64,000 nucleotides of DNA from Lepidodermella squamata (Eukaryota > Gastrotricha). Position 1 is the first letter of the stretch, and every line of letters starts with the position of its first letter. Below, one piece after another: positions 22,801 through 39,500 of this stretch. The notes beneath the pieces are model-generated. The model saw nothing but the letters and a program-made list of their open reading frames with translations. It had not been told where the DNA came from and ran no database searches. The stretch is from contig JBLDXI010000009.1 of assembly GCA_047495785.1 (NCBI GenBank), forward strand, positions 2,728,001 through 2,792,000. Direction: 5' to 3'. Both the position numbers and the translations under genes were made by a program.

Positions 22801-25800
22801 TGGGACGTGAATTTGGCATTACGGGAAGACGTGAAAGCTACGTTTTAGGAAAATCTTGGGCTGACGCTCCATATAGCTAGTGTTGGAACCCTAAGTTTAG
22901 ACAATATATACTCGTCTCACTGTGTAAACTGAAACTCTCTCTTGCCACAATATTTACTTTGTCTTCTGCCTGAAAAAACCTATAGCATTGGCTCATCACC
23001 TTTGAATATCGTTGTTCCAGCATGCGAATACGTAATAGTATGGGCTTCTTTACATGGAAAATAATTACTTCGTACGCACAGGTTGTCTGTTTGGTAAATA
23101 ACAGCTTTTGAATCAGGTTTTTGTCTCGGAAGAATATAACTTTTTGCGCTGAAAATTAAGAAGGAGCCTTATTTTGGAATCTAACCTCTATTGAGTGGCT
23201 TCAGTCAGATCTGGCTTTTAGAGTTCAACCATATTTTCATTACATTTTCTACTGTCGTCGTGTTTGAAAATTCACGTGATTTTAAAAATCCTCGCTGTTG
23301 ATGAAGGGGGTTTTAGCGAATATTTAATTAACTTGGTCGAATGTTTATTAGATAGATAGATCTTCAGACGGTGCCTATGCCGTGCACTTCAGAAGGGACA
23401 AAAACTATTTTTCGCACCGGGTGGAAGAATTTAAATAATAATATTATGCGAATATTAAGCCTAAGGGACACTTCAAACATTGTTTGTATAATAAATTAGT
23501 CACTCGTCATCGAGCTGCTCTTAAATTCGCCCGAATCCCCTAGATAGCAATGAACTGCTGCTAAAATAAATCATAATTTAGATTTTTTTTTATCAATTGT
23601 CTATTTTTTCGGCTCTACCTCACAACGTCGGTAAGTGCAAGTTTATTACTGACAATTTTCGAAAATTAGGTCATCGCTCTAGGGATTTATTGCTTACGTG
23701 GGTCCGCAGTGGGTCAAATGGTGGCTTCTATGGAATATTGTTTCATTTAATCAGCTATTCCCTTTATGCGTACTTTTTATGCGTTGTAATGACCGTGCAC
23801 ACCGTATCCGCGTTCGATTGATTTTGAAATTTTACAATATATAACAAACAATAAATTGCACAATTATAATAATATTATAACACTATTATTCACCAGCGCT
23901 TGCGTGGCCCTCCATGTTGATTGCTTCGTGCTGTATTTCGCCATGACCTGTATTCACCTACCGTGATACTATGAAATAGTATATGCCCTCAGCCTGTTTT
24001 TCCGGGCACACGTACAGCCACTAAGCAACGTGTGTGCTGACTGCTGCCGCTAAACAATCATCGATATTGATATTATTTGCAGTAAAAATTATTTTTGCAC
24101 CCATATGAATGTCTTGCAGAAAAGTGAATTGTACTCAATGTCCAATTCTATCAATCCGCCTGGTTCTGAATTCTAATAATTATCTCATTTCCTATAAATT
24201 AATAGCTAATCGCTTGTTTTAAAATTAATAATTTTGATCGGATATTTTTTTGAAATCAGGGCTCTCATTAATTACAGTCTAATTAATTAGCTTTAAAACA
24301 GACATATAAAAAATCCCTTCAATGAGGATGCTTCGTGCAAAGAGCTTTTTCGGTTTTTTCTAATCAATCCATACTTATTTTAGCTTCATTATTTTATAGC
24401 TTCAGGCTTCTAAGCTTATATAAGAGCGGATTTTTTTTGTTTCACTTGGCAAATATAGATTCGTCTCATGAGGCCAGCGCCTTATTTGAAGTGAAATCGT
24501 TGCTTCCTCTCACCTTGGTTAAGACACATGAATCTCACACTATGATTCATGCGATTCATAAGAATTTATAGTCCCTTATCAAATTTCATTAATGAACGCG
24601 TGAATTCTTGAGGTATCCCCTAAACATCAGTGCGAGCGATTTAAACGTCTCTTGTTTCTTTTAATAACATCATTTCCCTGTCCATAACAATTCAGCCCAT
24701 TTTAATGTTTTTGAGATCAACTGTACACATTTTATTAGATGAGTCTCTTCAGCTGAAACTCTGAATGTTGGAAGATAAGCTTAACCCCATATCGATTAAT
24801 ATTTAATAATCGCACCTAGGCATAGAGATAAAAAATTCTGGTGAATAGGTTAAATTTTTGCTGATTGCCGATTTTCACGCCTCCTGGGCATTGCGCCTCA
24901 TTACAATACCCCACTTGTGCAGTGTATCGAGATTGATCATTACTGCGAATTGAAAATTATGGCTCAATAATTAAAATCGCTGGATTTCAGCCCACGGCAT
25001 TTGTGATGAAGCTTCGTTTTTTTCCTTAAGGGATCAGGCAAAATACACTGCTCGTTTTTTAATCAACCTGACTTAAAAGGTATGAACGATCTGTTGCCCT
25101 TAACTTGCCCGAAATTAATTACTCGGCTTTTTTAGCTTTTATCGGCTCAATAGTTTTTTTTACTCGAAGCGTTTGAGCGCTTATAATAAAAAAATTCGTC
25201 CTCACCTCGGGCAATTGCACTAATAAGTCTTATTTTAATTTCAAGTTTTAACATTATTAAGCTCGTATTTACGAGTCTATTTTTTCCAATTTGCAAGTTG
25301 CCAGCAAAATTTGATATGAGAGCAAAAGATAATTGATAGGTGTGATGTTGCAAAAATGCGTGGCAATCATGAGGCACGCGGTTGCTAATCGTTAATGAGC
25401 TCTTCATTTTCGCGCTGCGTCCTGATCGCGATATGATCAAAGCGTGCGAACATGAGATAATTGCTTGCGCGTAAAACCTCGCGTATATATGACTAAAACT
25501 TGTTCATCTTGTTGTTATTATTATTGTCATTAATTCAAGCTTTTGATTTCGCGTCGTGTTAAATTGCTTTCAAGCTAGTTCGGAAGCTTGTTCAGTTTAA
25601 TCATAGTCAGAGTTGAAATTTCAAAAATTTAAGCGGAAATTTTTCTCTTCGCTACTTGGGGACAACACTACATGTCATTCCTCTTTAACATCAATCAATT
25701 TTATCTATAGATGATTTTTCTTTGAAAAAATATTATGCTTGCCAGTGCGACAAAGCTGTCGATGTACAGCGCCGATTTAGTTTGTCATTCAACTGCGATT

Positions 25801-25824
25801 ATTTAGCCGCCCTAAAAAGCAGAA
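19873..25824. other. Large gene-poor region
   Basis: About 6 kb without a supportable coding exon on either strand; ORFs are short and lack coding character or splice context. It contains simple repeats (agatagta near 20890-20920; nested atatgc near 21410-21440) and a minus-strand copy of repeat family 1 at 22690-22765. It probably holds upstream regulatory DNA for the GPCR (left) and CaMKK (right). Confidence 0.55.
22690..22765 (-). repeat. Dispersed repeat family 1, partial copy (inverted)
   Basis: On the minus strand it reads tggagggcatcgatcaag followed by an aaacgccaaaatt block and catctgaaaaatt, matching the 3' part of the copy at 5210-5275. Confidence 0.5.
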
Positions 25825-29998
<4,174 letters not shown>

Positions 29999-32900
29999 TA
30001 TTGAAAAATTGTTAATGTTATTATATATACACCGCATCTGTGCCATGAAAAAATTTCATCCGAAATGCCTATGATTGATAAGAAAATTTTCCGCCGGAAA
30101 ATCTTTCAGCTGTATATATACATGACTTTCTCGTTCTCGATATTCGTAATTGTAATTTCATCAAATTTCGGCTGTTGCTTCAACGTTTGCTTAAAGTATT
30201 AATACGGTAAAATATTATATTATATTTATGAAATTTTAAAACCATGGAAAAAATGAGCAGCAATAAAAGAGACCGTAATACGCAACTGGGTCAATCTTCT
30301 CGCAACTTTTCTCGAACGTGTTTCATCCTCAGCTTATTAAGGGCAAGCGAAAATCACGCCCACAGACAAAGGGCGCCGCTCTTAATGCCGGATGATTGGT
30401 TTGTCTCGCTAAATTTAGCTGAGCGATCATTAATTCCCTATTTATTGTCTATTTATAAGCAATTATTTCATTTAGCTGCCTGTATAATGAAAACATCAAA
30501 GGCGGTGAAACATATCAGCGGGTTCACATGGCGATCGACTGCACTAAATACCTGAGCGTATGTGAAAACACGGGAGAAGGGAATTTGTTATCTTATATAT
30601 CAGGATCGATTACTTAATTGCGTGCTCCATGTCAGTCATTAGCTAAATGCATCGATTATATGCGCGATCGGTCAATTTGATTGATTGATTGACGGCGTGT
30701 TTATAAATAAACGTCAAGTTATTTAGTAACTGCGTTGTTATAGAGAGATACAAATATCGATACATGGATACTACCAATATATTTATCGCACGGAGCCGCG
30801 ATCACGCGTGTGCGCAATAACGCGTCGGTGTTGCGTGAAAGCGCGCACAAAATATGCGCGCGCGCCAGTCGAAAATTTGCCAAAATCGCACTTATGGAGT
30901 GCGCCGTCAAATCACTTTGCGATGATAATAAAAATAAACACAGGTCTCAATTTGCGTAACAAAGCCGTTGCAAACGAGCCTAAATACAGGTGAAACTTGG
31001 GCGTGCACTGAATAAAAGAAAGATTCGTATATTCATTTCACCTTCTAGAGTTGGTCAGGGTTGGAACTCAACCCATATTCCATCGCCATCAACCAAAAAT
31101 TTTCACAATTTAGCCCAATCATCGACAGTTTTTCTTATCATTATCGAGCAAACGACAAATTTGAGATTATTCCTCTTGATTTTGGTGCTCTCTGAGCTAA
31201 AATTCTTAAATCATCCTCCTTAATTTACTAGTTTGCGCTATTTCGCGTACTTTTTATTTTTCGCTTAATTTTCTCTTCCGAGTGACCACCAGCTTTCTTA
31301 ACGGCTCTTTTGAGTCGAGCCTGTAAATCCGAGTTCGATTTCTAAAATCGATATGCATACCCGAGGCTTCCATTTACCTTGAAACGTTTTTAGTTGTTTG
31401 CGCACTCAGAAGAAAAATTCCGGAATATCGGCATGAGTTTTTTGAAATAATAAATATTGGCCGAAATTATTAAAAACTTGTGCGATTTTTCTCTTTGATG
31501 AAAAGTGACTGTGTTAAGGGGGTCCCATTTTATGGCTCATTTAGAGACAATTCAGTCACCCCCAACCTTGCAAATTTATCATACCAAATAGCTCCCTTGT
31601 TAGTCTCTCAAGTCAGAAAACAAATGTAACGCATTCCCATCGGTGCTTTGTATTTTATTTTTCTCGCACAGGACGGGAACGAATCGCAGGGAATTGGAAG
31701 TTAATAGCGACCGGAAAAGTAAGAAGGTAGCAAACTAATTTGCGATTCATCGAGTGCCGCGTGCATAGGAAACAGACGCAGTTTGCTCGGTATTGGGAAA
31801 ATCACCCGCAACAGGCCTCAAATAAACGCATACTCAGCAACAACTAGATTAGAACCCGAAATACGCTCGAGTCGTTTGCGGCCATATTATCAGCATCGGT
31901 GCGCCGATCGGCTGCTGATTTGCGGACGGGTGCGGACTTGGAACGCCGCGGTCTGTTGATGACGCCGGTGATGATGCCTAAATCATCGCCTTTTGATGGG
32001 CTGCTACTCGCTGATGCGCGATATGTTGGCTGCTGCTACATATAGCAAACAATTTAATCGTCGTCATTAAGCTCTCGCGCTCGCCAATCATCGCCCGGCG
32101 GCGCCCAGGTATGCGCGAGCGCGTTGTAGCGCGCATGTGGCGCAATGTTCGCGCGGCTTCGCTTTATACCGTGACGTGATTTATAGCCAACTTATCATCA
32201 CCCGGGACTATTGGATTGGTTGCCGAAGAATAGGGACGGGCGCGCGCGGCTAATAAACTCCTAAACAGCTAATAAAGCAAGCGCCGATGAAGCGAGACGC
32301 CGCGCCGCGCAGCACATGATGATAATAATGAAGCGACTAATGATAGGCTGTTCAAGCCACCAAAGGTGCGCACTGGAAACGTGGAACCGATTGCGGTATA
32401 TAATACCTACGCCCATTCTCGGTGTTTATTGCCAGGGCGCAAGCCTAATTGGCAGCCGGCCATTCATCACGGCAACACCCCGTTTTGCGGTCATCATCAT
32501 CATCAGCCTCATCATAAAGCGTGATTTTTCACCCAAAATCATAACAATCCAAAGTCAGACCTCAATGCCAACATATTCTGCATATAGTTGAATTTTTGTC
32601 TGAAATCAGATTCTTTCATTATTTAGAGGTCTCAATTTCGCACTAGATAAACGTGTCCTCATACGTGCACGACAAGTTTGAAAAATATTGATGTTGAGTT
32701 GCCCGCATATTTTAATTATCCGACTTATTGCAAGCAAATTATCTTAGCCTACCCATCTTGTTCCATCTTAAGAAACTTACGAATCAACAACGCAAATCGC
32801 GGATTATTGCTTTCTTAAGCTTCGAAATAAATATTGTACAAGAGGTCATTTCCGCGCGCGCGTTTTCGCCTTCTTGGGTGTATAATGTTCGCGGATTACA

Positions 32901-33281
32901 TTACTGCGATGACGCTTCATTGAGCGCCAGCTTTCGTCGACTCATCTTTGTCGGCGAGTCGAGCTTTTTTATCGCGCTCGCTCATCGAAGCGCGTCTGCG
33001 CTCGTCCTGTCGACGCGCAGCTTTGATGCGCGCGCGCACATTGCCGCCGCCTTAAATTGCTCGCACACTTTTTCACACCTCACACATGCAAGCAGGCGCT
33101 GTCGGTGGGGCGAAATCATTAGGCGCTTAATTGAGATCGCTGGAACTCGCACCCGAGGGCAACCATAGTGCGGCGACCAGCCACGCCTTGTTAACACCTT
33201 GACACACACACCCTTAATTTCACCCGTTTTTTTACCGAATATATAGCCGTTTACTGCTCTATTAATAAAAAAACCCACACC
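29999..33281. other. Intergenic; CpG-rich region upstream of T-box gene
   Basis: No coding gene supported. The segments at about 31880-32310 and 32840-33060 are markedly richer in G+C and CpG (many gcgcgc runs) than the AT-rich surroundings. A block of catcatcat/atgatgat runs lies near 32310-32520. This is consistent with cis-regulatory DNA of a developmental transcription factor gene. AT-rich 3' flank of CaMKK occupies the first few hundred bases. Confidence 0.5.
33239..33246 (+). promoter_or_regulatory. TATA-like box of the T-box gene
   Basis: The motif atatatag lies 36-43 bp upstream of the T-box ATG at 33282. If used, the 5' UTR would be only about 10-15 nt. Position and sequence are direct; function is inferred. 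Confidence 0.4.
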
Positions 33282-35205
33282 ATGAAACGACCTGCTAAGC
33301 GAGCTGCATCTGACGCTGGTGATGAGTTGCTGCTAGTCGATGACAACAAAGTCGACGGTGGTAAGCCGAAACAGGCGAAAATGGGCGGTAACAAGTCTAG
33401 CAACCGGACGGGCGGCACCTCAAATGCCGCCGGGTCATCAACACCTTCCCTACCACTCCATGCAAAACTGGCCCATATTCGAGCATCACTCGAGGGCAAA
33501 GAACTGTGGCAAGAATTCGATGAACTCGGAACGGAGATGATTGTAACGAAAGCTGGGCGAAGAATGTTTCCAACTTTTCAAGTTCGACTGTCGGGCATGG
33601 ATCCTACTGCGACGTACACGATTCACCTGGATTTTGTCCCGGTCGAGGATAAACGATTCCGCTATTCGTTTCAAACTTCGAGCTGGGTTGTAGCCGGAAA
33701 GTCGGACCCACACGGACCTCCGCGAATTCATGTAAACTCTCAGAAACTAGATTTGAAACTTTTTCAATCATGTTTATTTTTGCAGTACCATCCTGACTCC
33801 CCTGCGCGTGGGATTCATTGGATGAAACAGGTTGTATCTTTCGACAAGTTGAAGCTTACTAACAACCCAATGGATGAGAATGGATATGTAAGCTCGATGA
33901 CACTGTAATTCGTTTTATTCTATTTTTTTTAATTTTTTTTCAGATTATTTTGAACTCGATGCACAAGTACCAGCCCCGTTTGCACATTTTCTACCATCCC
34001 GATCAAAGCGCCGCCGCGGATGCAAGCAATCCAAGCGCTTCATTGGAGGAAATTACCCGTCGCTATTCGATTATTAGGACGTTCGTGTTTGCCGAGACAA
34101 AATTCATGGCCGTAACAGCCTATCAAAATCAACGCGTAAGTTCTAGATACGTGAATTTCCGCTGGGGACATAACTTAAAATCGGAATTTATTCTAGATTA
34201 CTCAACTCAAAATCGCTAGTAATCCTTTCGCGAAAGGATTTCGAGATTGCGACGCCGAGGATTGGTGAGAAATTAATTTTCTTAATTGATTATGACTAAT
34301 TAGTAAATTGTTTCTAGCATGGCTGAGGTGTTCAGCCATATGAACTCGCTTATCAATAATCCCCTCGCTGCAGCGGCCGTGGCGTCTGTAACTGGCTCGG
34401 CGCCTTCAACCTCCGTATCGCCAAATGATCCTTCAATTAGCAAACGCGCGAAAGGTATGCGTAATTTAGTAGTAAAAAAAATCATCCCTGATGAAAAAAA
34501 ATTCTTTCAGGCGGGAAAGATGGGTCGAAAAATCGTGGTAGCCCAACAATGGTCGGCCATCATCAGCACTACGACCAGGGGAATAATAACCATTACAGCC
34601 AACACCAGCCGACTGATTATTCCTGCAATAATATGGCGCAAAATCACCAGGCGTTTGGAAATCTAGGCAATTCTAGCGATCCGTCAGCGGCTGCTGCGGC
34701 TCTGCTGGTCAACCAGGCCGCGGCGCTGAGCCGAGCCGCTGTTGCCGCCGCTGCTCTTTCGAGCTTCACACAGGGTGCCTACAACGTTCAGCCGTCTCAG
34801 TCCACCCTGCATCAATCGGGCGGCTATGACCCATCAGCCATGCTCGCCTCGGCCTGGCAGCAACAACAGCAGCAACAACAACAGGCCTACAGCGCTTTAG
34901 TCACCCAAGCTCTGGTGGCGAAAAGTAACAACACCGCGAAATTAGCTCATTCGCCTAATAATTCGGGTGGCTATTACGGTTCGAAGTTTTCCGGGAATGA
35001 TCAACCCTTGGCGCTGACCAGTGGCGCCAGTACCGGGTCTATTTCCGACCTAGCGGCTCCGATGCCGTCGTCGTGCCTCTCGTCGCCGTCCGGCGCCTCG
35101 ACAGCCTCTTCTTCATCGAACCACCACCAAAGTTCATCTTATAGCGACACTAATTTACCAGGCACTCTTATGTCATCGGCCAATGCCGCTGAAAACGATA
35201 ATTAA
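33282..35205 (+). CDS. T-box transcription factor, Tbx1/10 (org-1) group
   Basis: Six exons, 33282-33731, 33786-33887, 33944-34135, 34197-34264, 34318-34454, 34511-35205, all in phase; 547 aa. The T-box spans about residues 70-271: [92 protein letters not shown]. These match Tbx1/10 and Drosophila org-1 better than Brachyury, Tbx2 or Tbx20. The residue after DAED, usually Trp, is Cys as spliced. The N-terminus is basic (MKRPAKRAA). The C-terminal half is Ala/Ser-rich with a Gln run near residues 434-441, typical of a transactivation region. By family it is a nuclear DNA-binding regulator of mesoderm/muscle development. An AATAAA lies at 35529-35534. Confidence 0.95.
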
Positions 35206-36527
35206 TCCTATATAATATCTCGCGAAATTATTGTGCCTTGATATTTCATTTGTTGACAAATCTTATGCGCTTAAAAATTAAGGAAAATGCTATTATTTTC
35301 AGTATTATGCAATGGTATATATTATGCAAATTTTTTAAGGTTCTCATCTTTTGTTTCGTTTTTTTTTGCTTGAAACTGCGCACAAGTAGTCTCGTTTTTT
35401 TCAATTTTTTTCGTCTCTTCTTTTACTTCTTGTGCCTTTTAAAAACAACAACAATCAAATAATATTTGCCCGACACGAATGAAATTATCATGTAACTGTG
35501 AAATCGGTTGTACTTCGGATGACAAAAAAATAAAGCAAAATATTTGAATTCCTGTTTATTATTTCTGATTTTTTTTCGATCACATGAACAGAAACTTGAC
35601 GCATGAGATACTTCGGTCAGATGATATCCCACGGCGAAAACACAGCAGTTTTAATGATTAATTATTTGGAAAGCAACTAATACAACTTCGCTTAGTATCA
35701 AAAACACGGCCATGATTGGAAAGAAATTTTCGTGAATAATAACTAGGACAAGCAGATCATAATTCTTCATCGTCTATGATAAGAAGACCAGCAGTGCAAG
35801 TCACGTTTTCAACGCACCAGGCAACAAATTATCTGGATCACGGCAATCAAACGCAAATAAAACGCACAATAAACAGAAATTTAAATTGACATCGAATAGA
35901 ACCGATAAAAGCAAGTTTCTCAGCGCGTTAAACGAATATACGGGATGCGAATAGGAACGTTCCCCAATTGTTCAATGATGCTCCAAATCGTGGCTTTGAT
36001 GTAGATAATCGATGTAGAGTTGTTGCTATATTGGGAAGAAATTGCAAAAATTTTAAAAATTTAGCCTAGCTTGCACTAAAATTTAAGATTTAAAACAATT
36101 TAAAAATTAAAATTAAAATTTTTAAAAATTTAGGGTCCAAGCACTAAATTTGAGGCTCCATCCTAATTAGTTTCCCGATAACAAGTTTTTTTCGGTTTTC
36201 ACGTCCTTCCTACAATCTATCATGCCCAAACGATATATCTCACTGCAACGCGTATTTTGCGCCTTGAGCGGTCAATTTACGATTTATAATTTATCCTGCA
36301 AAGCCGATATCGATTCCATGTATCGATTTTACAAATCAGTGATTTTTCGATATATTTCGGAGGCATTGCAAATGTTTCAACCGGCTAAAATAAAAACCCC
36401 GGGCCATATGATGCATTATTATCGATCAAGAAACACCGAAAATCGCAAAAAAAATCATGAAAAATGTGCTGTTATGCCAAAAATATTTGGCCTCAAATCT
36501 CGATGTAAAAAAAATAAAAAATCCACC
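35206..36527. other. 3' flank between T-box and dynamin-like genes
   Basis: Convergent gene ends. AATAAA at 35529-35534 is the likely T-box poly(A) signal. T-runs and AT-rich DNA dominate, and a copy of repeat family 1 occupies about 36305-36450. No coding exon supported, though a further 3' exon of the minus-strand dynamin-like gene could hide here. Confidence 0.5.
36305..36450 (+). repeat. Dispersed repeat family 1 copy
   Basis: Contains tatcgattttacaaatcagt, ttttcgatat and further gatcaagaaacaccgaaaat, matching the order of the copy at 5095-5280. Confidence 0.55.
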
Positions 36528-39500
36528 CTAATTTTCAATATTTTCCCATTCTCTTACCTTTTGCGGCTTGACAGTATTTTGGACATAATCCCGGTAGGCT
36601 GCCAATTGTTGCCGATCCTTTCTTGACAACGTGGGCAAGGGGCTAAAGGAAAAATTAACAAAAAAATATTTTCCACACCTCCAATTGATAATTTTTCTTA
36701 CTTATTGTAGTAGCGACCAACGACGAAAATGACAAGGCAGAAGAAAAAGAATATCGCGAGTAGATATGTGATATACCCCGTTGGAATGGCACCGTGGAAT
36801 ACCGCCAGTGGCTGCGAGGCGGACGCCAGCATAACAGCCGCATTAGGTCCGACTAGTAGCTCCAGCTTTTGCGGGCTAATCATGATTGTAGCCGCCGCAA
36901 TGGCGACCCAAACCGGCAGCAGGGCGCCGCAGCTCGTGAACGTCCAGCGGCGCAAGGCTCGGCGCAGATTAATCGAAGCTGCCGATGTGTGTTCTTCGAC
37001 CATTCTATCGACGCGGGCGGCGATGTTATCGCAATCGCGTTCGAGGGTGTTCAGCGTGTTCTGAATTGTTTGGTTGATGGTTTTCTCGATTTCGCGGCAC
37101 ACGTCTTCGATTTGGTTGACGCAACGCGTTTGCTTGCTAGCCATTGTTGGCACGTAAATTGTTGGCATGTCGAAGCAAGTGCGGTTCAGGCCTTTCCGTT
37201 TGCACAATTCTTGAACAACTGCAAAAATAAATCAATGATAAATTGAATAAATTGTTCAAAAATGTCAAAAATGTCAATATAAAGTTAAAACCACGTAGGT
37301 CATTTTCCAGCAAAAATTTATGGAAAATTATAATACAGCGTCAAATGGTGTCAAATCCTTGTTATGATATCGTGAAGAAACTTGTCAACATGGAAAAAAT
37401 CCTGGGATAAACCGGGTAAAAAACTGAATAACCGAAATTTATCGACCGGGCTTATCCAGTTTTCTTCGGCTAATTTCCAATTTTTTAGTAAAATCGGAAA
37501 TTTTTATATGCACAAATGTAACTTCGGATGTCAGCTAATACATTTCTGTAGCTTTAGTTAGGTTTTGAATGACAAATTAGAAGTTTGTAATTCGGGACTT
37601 TTTGGGTCGAACTGGGTCGAAAAATTCAGACGAATCAATTTTACTGGAATGAAGAATTTAGGATGCCACCTTGCGTGCTGAACATTTTCATTCAAGAGGC
37701 AATGGGGCAGTTGATCGACGGTTTTTTTTTGTTAATTCTTATTTATTAGGCGACCTTTACTTACGGTTTATTCAATCTTAAAACAGTGATAATAAAAGTA
37801 AAAAATTCTTTACCGTGCGTAATACAACAATTTTCAAGTTAGGTAATTTCTGTTTCTTAATAATGAATGGATAGTTAACAGAGAGATATCAGGCCTATAT
37901 ATATCGAGGCTCCTGAGGGATTAAAATATCGCTTTCATTTTCATCAATTTTTCTACAAGTTCACAACAACTAAAGCAGCAATGGCTCGTACCTTGGCCGC
38001 CGCTCAGAAGCAAGCTGGAAGCCGACGACCTCCTGTCAAGCCGCGAAAACACCGGGTCCAACGCAAAACCCGGATTTTCTTCACAAATGATGATAAGCAA
38101 CGTTTATGTGATATCGCAAAACGGCACATTCCGGTCATCGAAGACAAGTCGCTAACGGTCGACACGACGGGTGCGAAAAGTAATGCCTGGGCGGCGATTA
38201 CGCAAAGCAGCGCGGCGTCGGAAAACGCCCCGCTCATACGCTCAGCGATCTCAAGAATCTATGGACCCGCATTGTCTACAAGCTGAAAGAACAGATCCGT
38301 CAAGAAGCGAAAAAGCCGGCCCCTGGTGGTGGCGAAGATGGCAATTTCGTTTTTTTTTTAACTCTACGAATTAACGATTCTAAATCAGATCCAGCGTGTC
38401 ACGCCGACTGCCCTGTTGTTCGTTGATATCCACCAGTCGCGAAAAATCGCCAAGTTATCAGAAGATGAAGCATTGTCGATATGGACTTGTTCCTCGCCGT
38501 CCTCCGACGACGCAGGCTTCCACCTATGAATTTTTTTTACTGCTTTCTTGGTGAAGCGATAGCGAAGGTAAAGTGATCACCGCTATAGGCCGAGAACGGG
38601 TTAGACCTGTCACGAGTTACCCGTTCGCGGTTGAGCAGGGGCATTCTGATTATTTAAGCACCAGGCTTGAGAATTGATGGCAGAGAAATAGGCGCAATTG
38701 TTGCATTCAAGCATATCATTGTTCCACAACAACCCGAATCGCGAATTAATTAAATGCATTTTTTATAATAACTTGAATAGACTTCGATCAACCGCGGAAA
38801 ACCGTGAATTTTAAATGTCAACCATTGTTTAGACCTTTTCTAATTTTAAACTTCTGTTAGAGTAAATAACAAACGTCATAGTCAAAAAACCGTCAATCAA
38901 CTACCCTTTTCATTTCCATTAGTTCGGTCTATTCCCGACACAATAAAATCGATCACTTTTTCGCGATCACTTACTTTGCATCATAACCCGCTGACGGTCG
39001 GTTTCATTGCCAGCCTCGTCGGCCTTGCTCAGATAGAAGCGGATCTTATCAGCGTGCTCTTCATGCAACGCTTCGACCAAATTCAGCGTGCGCTTGCACA
39101 ATGCCTGGCCAATCGGGTCAAAGAACACGAAAATGCGATCCGCCGAATTCGCACCCATCCACAAAATCGCCTTATTCACATCAAACGGATCTGAAAAAAA
39201 TTCAAAATAAAAAAACCTCCTTAAAAATTCATAAATTTCAACTCACAAATCATGTCACCATCGACTAAACCAGGCGTATCGATAAACGTCACAAGGTTGA
39301 ATTTCTTCGCCTTTGAAGTTGAAATTTCCGTGGTTAGGTAATCCGGGACACCTTAACAAATCAAACAATTGAACTTTTCTGTTAAATTTTAGCCAATTCT
39401 ACTGATTTCACTCGATTTCTATTCTAACCTTACCAATTAGCAGGTACACCTGTAAGCTAAACAGAAAGGCGGTGCAGGAAAAGTGCAACAGAAATAACAT

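Noticed and set aside
32316-33168. Two plus-strand frames upstream of the T-box gene
   Set aside because: They arise from GC-rich and cat/atg-repeat DNA with biased composition and no splice or domain support.
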